From: Tritonibacter scottomollicae
GTDB lineage: Bacteria; Pseudomonadota; Alphaproteobacteria; Rhodobacterales; Rhodobacteraceae
Assembly (NCBI RefSeq): GCF_003003215.1
Contig: NZ_PVUF01000001.1
Location: 682,001-746,000 of the forward strand
Length of the DNA: 64,000 nt
Direction: 5' to 3'
The notes under the pieces are model-generated. The model was not told where the DNA came from. It saw only the letters and a program-made list of their open reading frames with translations, and did no database searches. Positions 27,220 through 35,982 of this stretch are shown here, one piece after another. Every line of letters begins with the position of its first letter. Position 1 is the first letter of the stretch. Position numbers and translations under genes: made by a program.

Positions 27220-28446
27220 CTATTGCCGTCCTTCGCGGGCGCGCTTCAGCATCTTGCCGATGGTGAAAGAGGTGCGCGGCGCATAGACATAACGGGTGCG
27301 TTCCTCGGGCGCGGCGCGGGCGCGCATCCGTGCCAGACCAAAGGCGATCAAGCCCGCATGCCCCACTGCAACAAAGGCAAACAGCGCTCCGGGGCCGAAG
27401 GCTTCGATCAGCGCCGAGGCAACCAGCGGCGCGGCAATGGCGCCAGTGGCGTAGAAAAACATCAAGGCCGCCGACAGCTCCACCCGCTCCTCCGAGGTGG
27501 CAAAGTCATTGGCGTGCGCGGCAGAGACCGAGAAGATCGGCACGGTCGTCAGGCCAAACAGCATGGCCGACAGCATGATGGCCCCGGTGCCGCCGCTGCT
27601 GGCCGGTAGGGTGATGGCGCAGGAGATGATCGATACCCCCGACAGCCAAATCAGGACCCAGCGCCGGTCGAATTTATCCGCGAGCCAGCCCATCGGATAT
27701 TGTGCCAGCGCGCCGCCCAGAACAAAGGCGGCCAGGAAAAATGCGATCTGGTCCACCGCGAGCCCGACCTCCTGGCCATAGATCGGCCCAACCATGCGGA
27801 AGGAGGCACCGCTGAGCGCGGCGACAAGCACCCCGGCCACACCAAGCGGAGAACACCGCCAGGCCAGGCGCGGCCGCAAGCGCGCAGCCGCGGGCATCTT
27901 GGGCTGGCTGGCGCGGGTCATCATCAGCGGCAGCAATGTTGCACAGCACAGGATCGCCAGCAGATTGTAGGACACATAATGCGCCGGAGGCAGCACGGCG
28001 ATCAGCAGCTGCGCGGCAAGCGAAGCGCCGGTATCGGCAATCCGGTAGAGGCCTGAGGTCCGGCCGCGGTTCTCATTGGTGACCTTGGCGTTGATCCAGG
28101 CCTCGATCACCGTGTAGCAGCCCGCCACACAGAGGCCGGAGGCGATGCGCATGGCTGCCCAGGCATAGGGGTTTTCGGTCAGCGTATGCGCCAGCAACCC
28201 CATCGCGCCCAATGCGGTGCAGACCGCAAAGGCACGCGAATGGCCGACCCGGCCCATCAGCCGCGGCGTCCACCAGCAACCGATAAAAAATCCAAGGAAA
28301 TGCGCCGAGCCCAAAAGGCCGATCTGGCGGTTGTCAAACCCCAGCGCAGCGCCGGACAATGCGTCCAGCGGGCCAACCCCGCCCGTAGAGAGCTGCAGCA
28401 GGATGACGGACAGGAAGAGGGCGGCGAAGGATAGGATCGTGCGCAT
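27220..28446 (-). CDS. MFS transporter (YcaD-like)
   Basis: 408 aa from MRTILSFAALFLSVILLQLS; another ATG five codons upstream could be used. Twelve hydrophobic segments are recognisable. The cytoplasmic loop between helices 2 and 3 reads TPRLMGRVGHSRAFA, a degenerate GxxxDRxGRR motif, and YPMGWLADKFDRRWVL repeats it between helices 8 and 9. An intermediate ETEWIN-like IEAWINAKVTNENRGR segment is typical of the YcaD/CynX-like group. Substrate is unknown. It stands alone between metG and the rhodanese gene. Confidence 0.85.
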   Translation of the reverse strand: MRTILSFAALFLSVILLQLSTGGVGPLDALSGAALGFDNRQIGLLGSAHFLGFFIGCWWTPRLMGRVGHSRAFAVCTALGAMGLLAHTLTENPYAWAAMRIASGLCVAGCYTVIEAWINAKVTNENRGRTSGLYRIADTGASLAAQLLIAVLPPAHYVSYNLLAILCCATLLPLMMTRASQPKMPAAARLRPRLAWRCSPLGVAGVLVAALSGASFRMVGPIYGQEVGLAVDQIAFFLAAFVLGGALAQYPMGWLADKFDRRWVLIWLSGVSIISCAITLPASSGGTGAIMLSAMLFGLTTVPIFSVSAAHANDFATSEERVELSAALMFFYATGAIAAPLVASALIEAFGPGALFAFVAVGHAGLIAFGLARMRARAAPEERTRYVYAPRTSFTIGKMLKRAREGRQ

Positions 28447-28689
28447 GACAGACCCGACCATAGGGGCCTGTCCCGCGGCTGCAGTTGTGTTTTCGACAGC
28501 GACTGTCGTTTTTCTTGCAATGTGGCCGATGCGGCGCGGTTTTGTCCGACGTCTGGATGCCCGACAGCCGAAGACTGGGTGTGACTTGCGGGTGTTTAAG
28601 GCAGGCTGTCATGCCGCCGATCACAGGGCATCGGCCTTCATGACGGCGGGAAAACCGCATTCCTTACAGGATCTAAGGGCGCGCCGGGT

Positions 28690-29091
28690 CTACCAGTGAT
28701 AGGGCGTCATCGGGCCCTGTGCGTCCATCCAGGCGTCAAGACCGAGCCGCAGACAGAGCACGTTCTGCAACCCCATGTCGGCGGCGATGCGGGTGCTCAG
28801 CGCCGAGCGCCAGCCATTGTCGCAATAGAAGATGAACACCGCCTCTCGGGAGAAAACATCGCGGGCAAAGGGGCTGTCCTGATCAAGCCAGAATTCCAAC
28901 AGGCCGCGCGGGCAGGAATGTGCGCCCGGGATTACGCCGGTCTTCTCCAGCTCGCGAAAAACCCGAAGATCGATGAACTCGGCATTCTTGCTGTCGTGCA
29001 TCGCCAGGGCGTCCTCGACCGACACAAAGGAAATATCCGCCTCTGCTTCGGCCACGAGATCCTGGTAGCTCTTGGTGGAAATAAACGTCAT
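28690..29091 (-). CDS. rhodanese-like domain protein
   Basis: 133 aa, one rhodanese domain. FIDLRVFRELEKTGVIPGAH is the conserved N-terminal segment. The active-site loop is YCDNGWRSALS, with Cys near residue 101, so sulfur transfer or persulfide handling is possible. There is no signal peptide, so it should be cytoplasmic. Neighbours (MFS on one side, aldo/keto reductase diverging on the other) say little about its partner. Confidence 0.85.
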   Translation of the reverse strand: MTFISTKSYQDLVAEAEADISFVSVEDALAMHDSKNAEFIDLRVFRELEKTGVIPGAHSCPRGLLEFWLDQDSPFARDVFSREAVFIFYCDNGWRSALSTRIAADMGLQNVLCLRLGLDAWMDAQGPMTPYHW

Positions 29092-29267
29092 CAGTGTCCT
29101 CCTATGGTTCGGGAGTTGCCTAGACAGTATACCACTGCGTACAATCTTGAGGTGTCAAAATCCTAAGCGATGGTTAACGACAGGCGTCCTCTCGGGCATG
29201 CAGTTGCTTGCATTGCCGTCTGGTCCGACTAGGGTCCGCACCGAACAGGACTGCAGGAGACCATGCA

Positions 29268-30314
29268 ATGAAGATGAACCAGCTTGGCCGTACAGAGATG
29301 AAGGTATCGGAGCTGTGCCTCGGAACCATGACGTATGGGACCCAGACCGAGGAAGCGGATGCCCATGCCCAGATCGACATGGCGCTGGCGGCGGGGATCA
29401 ATTTCCTCGACACCGCAGAGATGTATCCGGTGAACCCGATCCGGCTGGAGACGCTGGGCCGCAGTGAGGAGATCCTCGGCACTTGGAATGAAAAGACCGG
29501 GCGGCGGGGTGACTATATCCTGGCCACCAAACATTCGGGCGAAGGTTCGGTCGCGCGCGACGGGGCGCCGATCACGGCACAGACCATCGGGGCAACGGTC
29601 GAGGCGTCCTTGAGGCGGTTGAAGACCGACTATATCGATCTCTACCAGTTCCACTGGCCCAACCGCGGCAGCTATATGTTCCGCAAGAACTGGACCTACG
29701 ACCCGACCGTCTCAAGCTATGATCGCGCACAGGTCATTGCGGATATGGAAGACTGCCTTGGCGCGCTGCAAGCGCAGGTGGACAAGGGTAATATCCGCGC
29801 CTTTGGCCTCTCGAACGAAAGCGCCTGGGGCACGGCGCAATGGCTGCGGCTGGCGGAACAGGGTAAAGGGCCGCGCGTGGCGTCGATCCAGAACGAATAC
29901 TCGCTGTTGTGCCGCCTCTATGACACTGATCTGGCAGAGCTGAGCCATTACGAGGATGTGGGGCTGTTGTCCTTCTCTCCCTTGGCGGCGGGTTATCTGA
30001 CCGGGAAATATCAGGGCGGCGCGGTGCCTGCAGGCTCTCGCAAGTCGATCAACGAGACCATGGGGGGGCGTCAGTCCGACCGGGTCGAGGCGGCGGTTGC
30101 GGCCTATCTTCGGATAGCGGCAGATCACGGGCTGGACCCGGTACATATGGCGCTGGCCTGGTGCCGGAGGCGGCCGTTCATGGCGTCCGTGATCTTTGGC
30201 GCGACCGATCTGGATCAGCTGGCACATATTCTGGAGGGGGCGGATCTGGAGCTGAGCGCGGAGGTGCTGGAGGCGATCGATTTGGCGCATCGCGCGCATC
30301 CGATGCCGTATTGA
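29268..30314 (+). CDS. aldo/keto reductase (Tas-like)
   Basis: 348 aa from MKMNQLGRTEMKVSELCLGT with GCAGGAGA upstream of the ATG at 29268. The catalytic tetrad of the superfamily is visible: Asp in INFLDTAEMYPVNP with Tyr a few residues on, Lys in LATKHSG, and His in LYQFHWPNRG. The NADPH-binding ending SVIFGATDLDQLAHIL is also present. The layout and NPIRLETLGRSEEILGTW segment match E. coli Tas and its relatives. Substrate is unknown. The gene ends at a dispersed palindromic element. Confidence 0.9.
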   Translation: MKMNQLGRTEMKVSELCLGTMTYGTQTEEADAHAQIDMALAAGINFLDTAEMYPVNPIRLETLGRSEEILGTWNEKTGRRGDYILATKHSGEGSVARDGAPITAQTIGATVEASLRRLKTDYIDLYQFHWPNRGSYMFRKNWTYDPTVSSYDRAQVIADMEDCLGALQAQVDKGNIRAFGLSNESAWGTAQWLRLAEQGKGPRVASIQNEYSLLCRLYDTDLAELSHYEDVGLLSFSPLAAGYLTGKYQGGAVPAGSRKSINETMGGRQSDRVEAAVAAYLRIAADHGLDPVHMALAWCRRRPFMASVIFGATDLDQLAHILEGADLELSAEVLEAIDLAHRAHPMPY

Positions 30315-30324
30315 GCGAGGGGAG

Positions 30325-30390
30325 GGGGCGCTGCCCCCTCTTGCCCCTTTGGGGGCAATTCACCCCCGAGATATTTTTGAAAAGATGAAG
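30325..30390 (+). repeat. dispersed intergenic element ending in AAAGATGAAG, copy 2
   Basis: Two GC hairpins (AGGGGGCGCTGCCCCCT, 30324-30340, and TGCCCCTTTGGGGGCA, 30342-30357) are followed by GAGATATTTTTGAAAAGATG and AAG (30368-30390). It lies 10 bp past the aldo/keto reductase stop and before the convergent cdhR-like gene. The layout is the same as at 14050-14093. Confidence 0.6.
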
Positions 30391-30403
30391 AGCGGGGGAG
30401 GCT

Positions 30404-31435
30404 CTAGTTGGTGCTGTGGCTGGCGTGGCTGTTGGCCTGCATCACGGGATAACCTGCAAAGGCTGTCTCGGTTCCGCTTTGACGTAGCTCTCGCGCTGAC
30501 AGACCATGGGCGGTGCGGAAGGCGCGCGCGAAGGTGGATTGCGAGGTGAAGCCGGTGGCCACCGCGATCTCCATCAGGGGCAGGTTGGTGTCGGTGACCA
30601 GTCGGCGGGCCTCGGCCAGACGCAATTGCAGGTAGTGGTCCTGCGGCGTCGTGTTCAGGCGCAGGCGGAATTGCTGCTGCAGGCTGCGCGGGCTGGTGCC
30701 CAGCACCTCGGCGATTTCCGCCAGGGGTTTGGGATCATCCAGCGCCGATTCCATGATCGCATTGGCCTTGGCGGTGAGCGCATTGTGCTTGTGATGGCCC
30801 AGACGGCTCTGGCTGCGCTGGGGCGAGGCGATGCCGTCATAGAGGAACAGGCCTGCCACGCGAGATGCAAAGCCGTGGCCGTGGCGGGCGCTGATGATAT
30901 GCAGCATCATCTCGATCGCCGGCGTGGCCCCACCGGAGGTCAGCCGTGCATCCGAGACGGTGAAGCGATCCGTGCGGCAGTGGATGTCGGGAAAGCGGGC
31001 GGAGAAATTCTCCAGGTCTTCCCAATGGGTGGTGGCTGCGTGGCCATCCAGCAATCCGGCCTCTGCCAGCAACCATGGCCCGCCGTCGATCCCTGCGATG
31101 GTGGCGCCGGTGCCGGCAATGCGGCGCAGACCGGCCAGCAGGCTCGGGGTGGCGTGGCGGGCCAGCTGGAACCCGGCCACGACGATGAGCAGATCGCAGC
31201 CATCGAGCCGCGCCAGCGGCGTTGTCGGCACCGTGAGGCCCGAGGTCAGCATCGGTGGCTCGGATGTGGCGCTGATGTAGTCCCAATCGAAGGCCGCGCG
31301 TCCGGCCAGCCGATTGGCCGCGCGCATCGGGTCAACCGCGGCGGCAAAGGAGAGCGTATTGCACTCGTCCATCACCAGAACGGCGGTCTTGAGCGGGCGG
31401 TTCTCCGGCTGGAGTATGTTTTTTGCGGATTTCAT
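30404..31435 (-). CDS. cdhR: GlxA-type AraC regulator, probable carnitine catabolism activator
   Basis: 343 aa from MKSAKNILQPENRPLKTAVL. Residues ~15-185 form a class I glutamine-amidotransferase-like (DJ-1/PfpI) domain without an obvious nucleophile Cys at the elbow (IAGIDGGPWLLAEAGL). Residues ~240-330 form an AraC helix-turn-helix pair (LAEIAEVLGTSPRSLQQQFR; LMEIAVATGFTSQSTFARAF). It diverges from the carnitine genes at 31570 across a 134-bp region. CdhR of Pseudomonas, which activates carnitine dehydrogenase genes, has this architecture and context, so the assignment is by both. Confidence 0.85.
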   Translation of the reverse strand: MKSAKNILQPENRPLKTAVLVMDECNTLSFAAAVDPMRAANRLAGRAAFDWDYISATSEPPMLTSGLTVPTTPLARLDGCDLLIVVAGFQLARHATPSLLAGLRRIAGTGATIAGIDGGPWLLAEAGLLDGHAATTHWEDLENFSARFPDIHCRTDRFTVSDARLTSGGATPAIEMMLHIISARHGHGFASRVAGLFLYDGIASPQRSQSRLGHHKHNALTAKANAIMESALDDPKPLAEIAEVLGTSPRSLQQQFRLRLNTTPQDHYLQLRLAEARRLVTDTNLPLMEIAVATGFTSQSTFARAFRTAHGLSARELRQSGTETAFAGYPVMQANSHASHSTN

Positions 31436-31569
31436 CAACTTCGATTCGCTTAAGGTAAACTCTTGCGGCCAAGGCTGAGCGAGAGTCAGGATCAGCGCAA
31501 ATTGGAATCCGGGGAGAAGCCTGGGGATAACCCGTGGCACAACCCTGTACATCAGAGGGAAAATCAAAA

Positions 31570-32487
31570 ATGCCGCTTTCGATGAACCGCGAGGTCTTTA
31601 TCACCTGCGCCGTGACCGGCTCCGGAGGCACCCAGGATCGCAGCCCGCATGTGCCCCGCTCGCCGAAAGAAATCGCCGACAGCGCCATCGCTGCGGCCAA
31701 GGCCGGGGCGGCGATCGTGCATTGCCATGTGCGCGATCCTGAAACCGGCGCGCCCTCGCGCGACCTTGGACTCTATCGCGAGGTCACCGACCGGATCCGC
31801 GACAGCGACACCGATGTGGTACTGAACCTCACCGCCGGAATGGGCGGCGATATCACCTTTGGCGGCGTCGAGAAGCCGCTGCCGGTCAAGGCCGAGGGCA
31901 CCGACATGATTGGTGCCACCGAAAGGGTGGCCCATGTGGCCGAGTGCCTGCCGGAGATCTGCACGCTGGATTGCGGCACCATGAACTTTGCCGAGGCCGA
32001 CTATGTGATGACCAACACGCCCGGCATGTTGCAGGCGATGGGCAAGATGATGACGGATCTGGGCGTGAAGCCGGAGATCGAGGCCTTTGACACCGGCCAC
32101 CTTTGGTATGCCAAGCAGCTGGTGAAGGATGGCGTCCTTGAGGCGAACGCGCTGGTGCAGCTCTGCATGGGGGTGCCGTGGGGCGCGCCGAATGACCTCA
32201 ACACCTTTATGGCGATGGTCAACAATGTACCCGACGACTGGAACTGGTCGGCGTTCTCCCTGGGGCGCGATCAGATGGCCTATGTGGCCGCCTCGGTGCT
32301 GGCGGGCGGCAATGTGCGGGTCGGGCTGGAGGACAATCTCTACCTCGACAAGGGCGTGCTGGCGGAGAACTGGCAGCTGGTGGAGCGTGCTGGCACCATC
32401 ATCTCCAACCTCGGTGCGCGGGTGATCACCCCGGCAGAGGTGCGTACGCGGCTTGGTCTGACCAAACAGGCGCCTGTGGCGAAGTAA
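31570..32487 (+). CDS. BKACE-family 3-dehydrocarnitine cleavage enzyme (DUF849)
   Basis: 305 aa from MPLSMNREVFITCAVTGSGG. The zinc-binding HCH in IVHCHVRDPETGAPS (near residue 48), TLDCGTMNF, and EAFDTGHLW match beta-keto acid cleavage enzymes, which condense a beta-keto acid with acetyl-CoA to give acetoacetate and a new CoA ester. Beside a carnitine dehydrogenase-thioesterase the expected substrate is 3-dehydrocarnitine, giving acetoacetate and betainyl-CoA. The start at 31570 is used rather than an upstream frame extension because it begins at the family's N-terminus. Confidence 0.9.
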   Translation: MPLSMNREVFITCAVTGSGGTQDRSPHVPRSPKEIADSAIAAAKAGAAIVHCHVRDPETGAPSRDLGLYREVTDRIRDSDTDVVLNLTAGMGGDITFGGVEKPLPVKAEGTDMIGATERVAHVAECLPEICTLDCGTMNFAEADYVMTNTPGMLQAMGKMMTDLGVKPEIEAFDTGHLWYAKQLVKDGVLEANALVQLCMGVPWGAPNDLNTFMAMVNNVPDDWNWSAFSLGRDQMAYVAASVLAGGNVRVGLEDNLYLDKGVLAENWQLVERAGTIISNLGARVITPAEVRTRLGLTKQAPVAK

Positions 32488-32574
32488 GCAGCGACGACAT
32501 GGGAACTCTCTCCGGGGCATGGGCGTTTCGGTCTTGATACCAAACTCAAACCCAGATCCCCGGAGGTCCCGTTC

Positions 32575-33138
32575 ATGAACATCCGTCATCAGATCCGCAC
32601 CCTGCTTGCCACTGCCTGTTGCCTGACTGTCGTCAGCACCGCAGCGGTGGCGGATGGATATCGCGACACGTCCGTCGTGATGACTGTGGAAGAAGACCTT
32701 GACCTCTCGCAGTACTTGGGCACCTGGTATGAGATTGCCCGTTTCCCCAACAACTTCGAGATGGGGTGCGAGGGCGTCACCGCGCAGTACTCTGCGCGCG
32801 ACGATGACCGGATCGACGTGGTGAACCGCTGTTACCGAGAAGGGCTCAATGGTCCGCTTGATACGGCAGAAGGGGTCGCCCGCGTCGCGGGACCGGGACG
32901 GCTGGAGGTGAACTTCGTGTCCTGGCTCCGGCTGTTGCCCTTCACCTGGGGCGACTACTGGGTGCTGGATGTGGATGCGGAGTATGAGGTCGCCGTGGTT
33001 GGAACTCCGAACGGCAAGCAGGGCTGGATTCTGGCCCGCGCGCCCGAGATCAGCGCAGACAAACTGACCGAGGCGAAATCGGTCCTGCGCAAGAATGGCT
33101 ATGACATTGGCGCCCTTGAAATGGTGCCGCAGAACTAA
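32575..33138 (+). CDS. lipocalin (Blc-like), secreted
   Basis: 187 aa with a cleavable Sec signal (MNIRHQIRTLLATACCLTVV...STAAVADG). The lipocalin signature is LGTWYEIARFPNNFEMGCEG near residue 48, followed by VVNRCYREGLNG and YWVLDVDAEYEVAVVGTPNG, as in bacterial Blc. No convincing lipobox is seen, so it may be free in the periplasm. It sits between the BKACE gene and the carnitine dehydrogenase gene, 11 bp before the latter, and is probably co-transcribed. Its link to carnitine use is unclear. Confidence 0.88.
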   Translation: MNIRHQIRTLLATACCLTVVSTAAVADGYRDTSVVMTVEEDLDLSQYLGTWYEIARFPNNFEMGCEGVTAQYSARDDDRIDVVNRCYREGLNGPLDTAEGVARVAGPGRLEVNFVSWLRLLPFTWGDYWVLDVDAEYEVAVVGTPNGKQGWILARAPEISADKLTEAKSVLRKNGYDIGALEMVPQN

Positions 33139-33149
33139 GGACCAACGGA

Positions 33150-34625
33150 ATGACAAAAACGGCTGCAATCATTGGCGGTGGTGTGATCGGCGGCGGCTGG
33201 GCCGCGCGCTTCTTGCTGAACGGCTGGGACGTGCGGGTCTTTGATCCCGACCCGGAGGCCGCGCGCAAGATCGCGGAGGTGATGGACAACGCGCGCCGCG
33301 CTTTGCCGGGTTTGGGCAATGTCGCCCTGCCGGCTGAGGGTGCGATGACGTTTCACGACACCATCGAGGCAGCCGTTCAGGGCGTCGACTGGGTGCAGGA
33401 AAGCGTGCCGGAGCGGCTTGACCTGAAGCAGAAGGTATATGGCGAATTGCAGGCGCATGTTCCGCTGGATGCGGTGATCGGGTCGTCGACCTCCGGCTAC
33501 AAGCCGTCTCAGCTGCAGGAGGGGTTCACCAACGCCGCGCAGATCGTCGTCGCGCATCCCTTCAACCCGGTCTACCTGATGCCGCTGGTTGAGGTGGTCA
33601 CCACCGAGGCGAACAGCCCGGAGATTATCGCCAAGGCCAAGGAGATCGTCAGCGCCATCGGCATGTATTCTTTGCACCTGAAGAAGGAAATCGACGCCCA
33701 TGTGGCAGATCGCTTCCTCGAGGCGGTCTGGCGCGAGGCGCTCTGGCTGGTCAAGGACGGTATCGCCACCACCGAGGAGATCGACAACGCCATCCGCTAT
33801 GGCTTTGGCATCCGCTGGGCGCAGATGGGCCTGTTTGAGACCTACCGGGTTGCGGGCGGCGAAGCGGGGATGAAGCATTTCCTGGAACAGTTCGGCCCCT
33901 GTCTCAGTTGGCCCTGGACCAAGCTGATGAATGTGCCGGAATACAACGACGAGCTGGTGGACCTCATCGCCGGTCAGTCCGATGCGCAGTCCGGCCATCA
34001 CTCGATCCGTGAGCTGGAGCGCATCCGCGACGACAACCTCGTGGGGATGATGCGCGCATTGGGCGCCAATGACTGGGGCGCGGGTGCCCTGCAGAACGCT
34101 CATGACAGCGCGCGCATGCAGGCGGCGGGGCTGGCCCGCAGCATCGACGACGTGGCAGATATCACCCAGCCGATCCTGACCCAGAGCCGCACGGTGCCGC
34201 TCGACTGGACCGACTACAACGGCCACATGACCGAGAGCCGCTATCTCGACGCCTTTGCTCAGGCCACCGACCGGCTGATGGAGATCATCGGCTGCGACGC
34301 CGAGTATATCGCCTCGGGCGGCAGCTATTTCACTGCCGAGACCCACATCCGCCATATCGACGAGGTGCACGCGGGCCATCCCATTCAGGTCAGAACGCAG
34401 GTCATCATGGGCGCAGACAAGAAGATGCACATCTGGCACGAGATGTTCGAGGGCGACCGCCTGCTGGCGACCGGGGAGCATATGCTGTTGCACGTGGACC
34501 TCAAGACCCGTCGCTCCGCACCGCCCGCCGCGCATATCGAGGCCAATCTGGTCAGGATTGCGGCGGCGCATGCGGCCTTGCCCGCGCCCGACGGGCTGGG
34601 CCGCGCCATCGGCGCGCCGCGCTAA
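33150..34625 (+). CDS. lcdH: carnitine 3-dehydrogenase fused to a betainyl-CoA thioesterase
   Basis: 491 aa in two parts. Residues ~1-320 are a 3-hydroxyacyl-CoA-dehydrogenase-like carnitine dehydrogenase: NAD loop IIGGGVIGGGWAARF, STSGYKPSQLQ and AHPFNPVYLMPLVEVV. Residues ~345-475 are a hotdog thioesterase starting VPLDWTDYNGHMTESRYLDA, with the DxNGH motif. The fusion couples oxidation of carnitine to 3-dehydrocarnitine with hydrolysis of the betainyl-CoA made by BKACE, yielding glycine betaine. It follows the lipocalin gene by 11 bp. Confidence 0.93.
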   Translation: MTKTAAIIGGGVIGGGWAARFLLNGWDVRVFDPDPEAARKIAEVMDNARRALPGLGNVALPAEGAMTFHDTIEAAVQGVDWVQESVPERLDLKQKVYGELQAHVPLDAVIGSSTSGYKPSQLQEGFTNAAQIVVAHPFNPVYLMPLVEVVTTEANSPEIIAKAKEIVSAIGMYSLHLKKEIDAHVADRFLEAVWREALWLVKDGIATTEEIDNAIRYGFGIRWAQMGLFETYRVAGGEAGMKHFLEQFGPCLSWPWTKLMNVPEYNDELVDLIAGQSDAQSGHHSIRELERIRDDNLVGMMRALGANDWGAGALQNAHDSARMQAAGLARSIDDVADITQPILTQSRTVPLDWTDYNGHMTESRYLDAFAQATDRLMEIIGCDAEYIASGGSYFTAETHIRHIDEVHAGHPIQVRTQVIMGADKKMHIWHEMFEGDRLLATGEHMLLHVDLKTRRSAPPAAHIEANLVRIAAAHAALPAPDGLGRAIGAPR

Positions 34626-34747
34626 TACGTGTTTTTGTGACTGCAGGCGCGTCCGGGATCGGGCGCGCCATTGCGGCGGGCCCTGCTGCCACCGGGGCCG
34701 AGGTCTGGGTGACGGATGCCGATGCCGCGAGTGGCATGCCCGGCTGA
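34625..34747 (+). pseudogene. N-terminal remnant of a short-chain dehydrogenase
   Basis: Directly behind the lcdH stop, the frame reads RVFVTAGASGIGRAIAAGPA then ATGAEVWVTDADAASG and a TGA at 34745. This is the Rossmann start of an SDR (TxGxSGIGxAIA; second strand WVTDADA) cut off after ~40 residues. The expected start codon position holds ATA (34625-34627), overlapping lcdH's TAA as TAATA where TAATG would be normal. It appears to be a dead, truncated gene that once extended the carnitine operon. Confidence 0.65.
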
Positions 34748-34787
34748 GGGCTGCATAGCCCGGCCAACAGGACGATAAGGCGCGCGC

Positions 34788-35657
34788 TTAGGTCTTTTCG
34801 TCTATTTGTGCCCGCAATGCGCCCACCCGGCGTGGCATCTGCCGCGCGGTGATCGACGCCTCGCGCACCAGCCGATCAAAATGGCCGGTGTAGGTCTCCA
34901 CCCGCTCTCGGTCGCGAAACGCCATGTAATGGCTGCCGGCGTAGAAGACACAAAGCAACGGGCCAAAGATGGTCAGCGGCGAGGAGTACAGCCGCTTGGC
35001 ATCATAGAGATAAATCCGCAAACGCGGATAGAGCTGCGTCGTCAATTGCTCCAGATGCTCCAGCTGTTCGATCCGTATCTCGGCAGAGAGACCCTCGTAG
35101 TATCCTACCCCTTTGGCAAAACTGTCGATTTCATAGATCGGCATCGCGATCTCATAGTCGGAGCCCGCCTGCCGCATCCATGTCAGCCGATCCTGCGAGG
35201 CGCCGATCGCCTGATCTGCGGTGCGGCCCAGATGCGGCGCGTATTCCCATTCCAGCACCGCGCGGGTCTTCAGCATGTCGGGCAGGGTCGCGGGCACATG
35301 GCGGATCTTGTAGCCTGCCGCCTCGCGGTGCCACTCGTAGATGCGTTCATCCACCAGCGCCCGGGGCGCTTCGGTCATCGACATCGAAGAGGCCAGCAGC
35401 TCGGCCGCACTCTCGGGCCGATCCGATAGGCTCAACAGCCAGTCCGCCGACACGCCAAGGGCCGTCGCGCAGGCGCCGACCACATGGGCGTTGGGCAATC
35501 GCGCGCCCGCATCTGTCAGCAGCTGCGAAATAGTGGAGCGATCCACATCAGTGGCCCGGGCCAATGCGCTCTGACTGAGATTGCTCTCCCGCAGGGCGCG
35601 GTTCAGGCGCTCTCGGAACTGTGCGGCACGCAAACGTTTGTCGATATTTTCTCTCAT
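34788..35657 (-). CDS. XRE-family helix-turn-helix regulator with large C-terminal domain
   Basis: 289 aa. The N-terminal XRE helix-turn-helix (LNRALRESNLSQSALARATD, then VDRSTISQLLTD) covers residues ~18-75. The C-terminal 200 residues have no domain I can name; they include HLGRTADQAIGASQDRLTWM and FGPLLCVFYAGSHYMAFRDR. It faces the carnitine operon tail and could regulate it or act elsewhere. A 106-bp promoter region separates it from the divergent DUF2061 gene. Confidence 0.82.
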   Translation of the reverse strand: MRENIDKRLRAAQFRERLNRALRESNLSQSALARATDVDRSTISQLLTDAGARLPNAHVVGACATALGVSADWLLSLSDRPESAAELLASSMSMTEAPRALVDERIYEWHREAAGYKIRHVPATLPDMLKTRAVLEWEYAPHLGRTADQAIGASQDRLTWMRQAGSDYEIAMPIYEIDSFAKGVGYYEGLSAEIRIEQLEHLEQLTTQLYPRLRIYLYDAKRLYSSPLTIFGPLLCVFYAGSHYMAFRDRERVETYTGHFDRLVREASITARQMPRRVGALRAQIDEKT

Positions 35658-35763
35658 GTGGTGACATATATCACCGTTGATGGATTTTGTTAATCACATA
35701 CGGAATTCTACACAGCCTGCCGTTGATCTAACCTGACCCCAGATCAAAAAAATCGGAGGCAGT

Positions 35764-35982
35764 ATGGAAACGCGTGGGCGCTCCCTCGTGAAGGCGATTG
35801 TGTGGAACGTCATCGGGCTCATCTCGATGACGCTGGTGGGATTTCTGGCGACCGGCTCGGCCACCGCCGGTGGGGTGATGGCGGCGATCAACACCGCCAT
35901 CGGCTTTACCTGCTATCTGATCTACGAGCGGGTCTGGGCGCGGATTTCCTGGGGCCGGGTCGGCGGGCGGCGTCATGCGTGA
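35764..35982 (+). CDS. DUF2061 small membrane protein
   Basis: 72 aa. It reads METRGRSLVKAIVWNVIGLI with two membrane helices (VWNVIGLISMTLVGFLATG and GGVMAAINTAIGFTCYLIYE) and ends YERVWARISWGR, the DUF2061 pattern. Its function is not known. The stop overlaps the desaturase start by 8 bp, so the two are coupled. Confidence 0.85.
   Translation: METRGRSLVKAIVWNVIGLISMTLVGFLATGSATAGGVMAAINTAIGFTCYLIYERVWARISWGRVGGRRHA

Noticed and set aside
31564-33168. 534-codon minus-strand frame opposite the BKACE and lipocalin genes
   Set aside because: Antisense to two genes with clear signatures; low-complexity His/Arg/Gly content.
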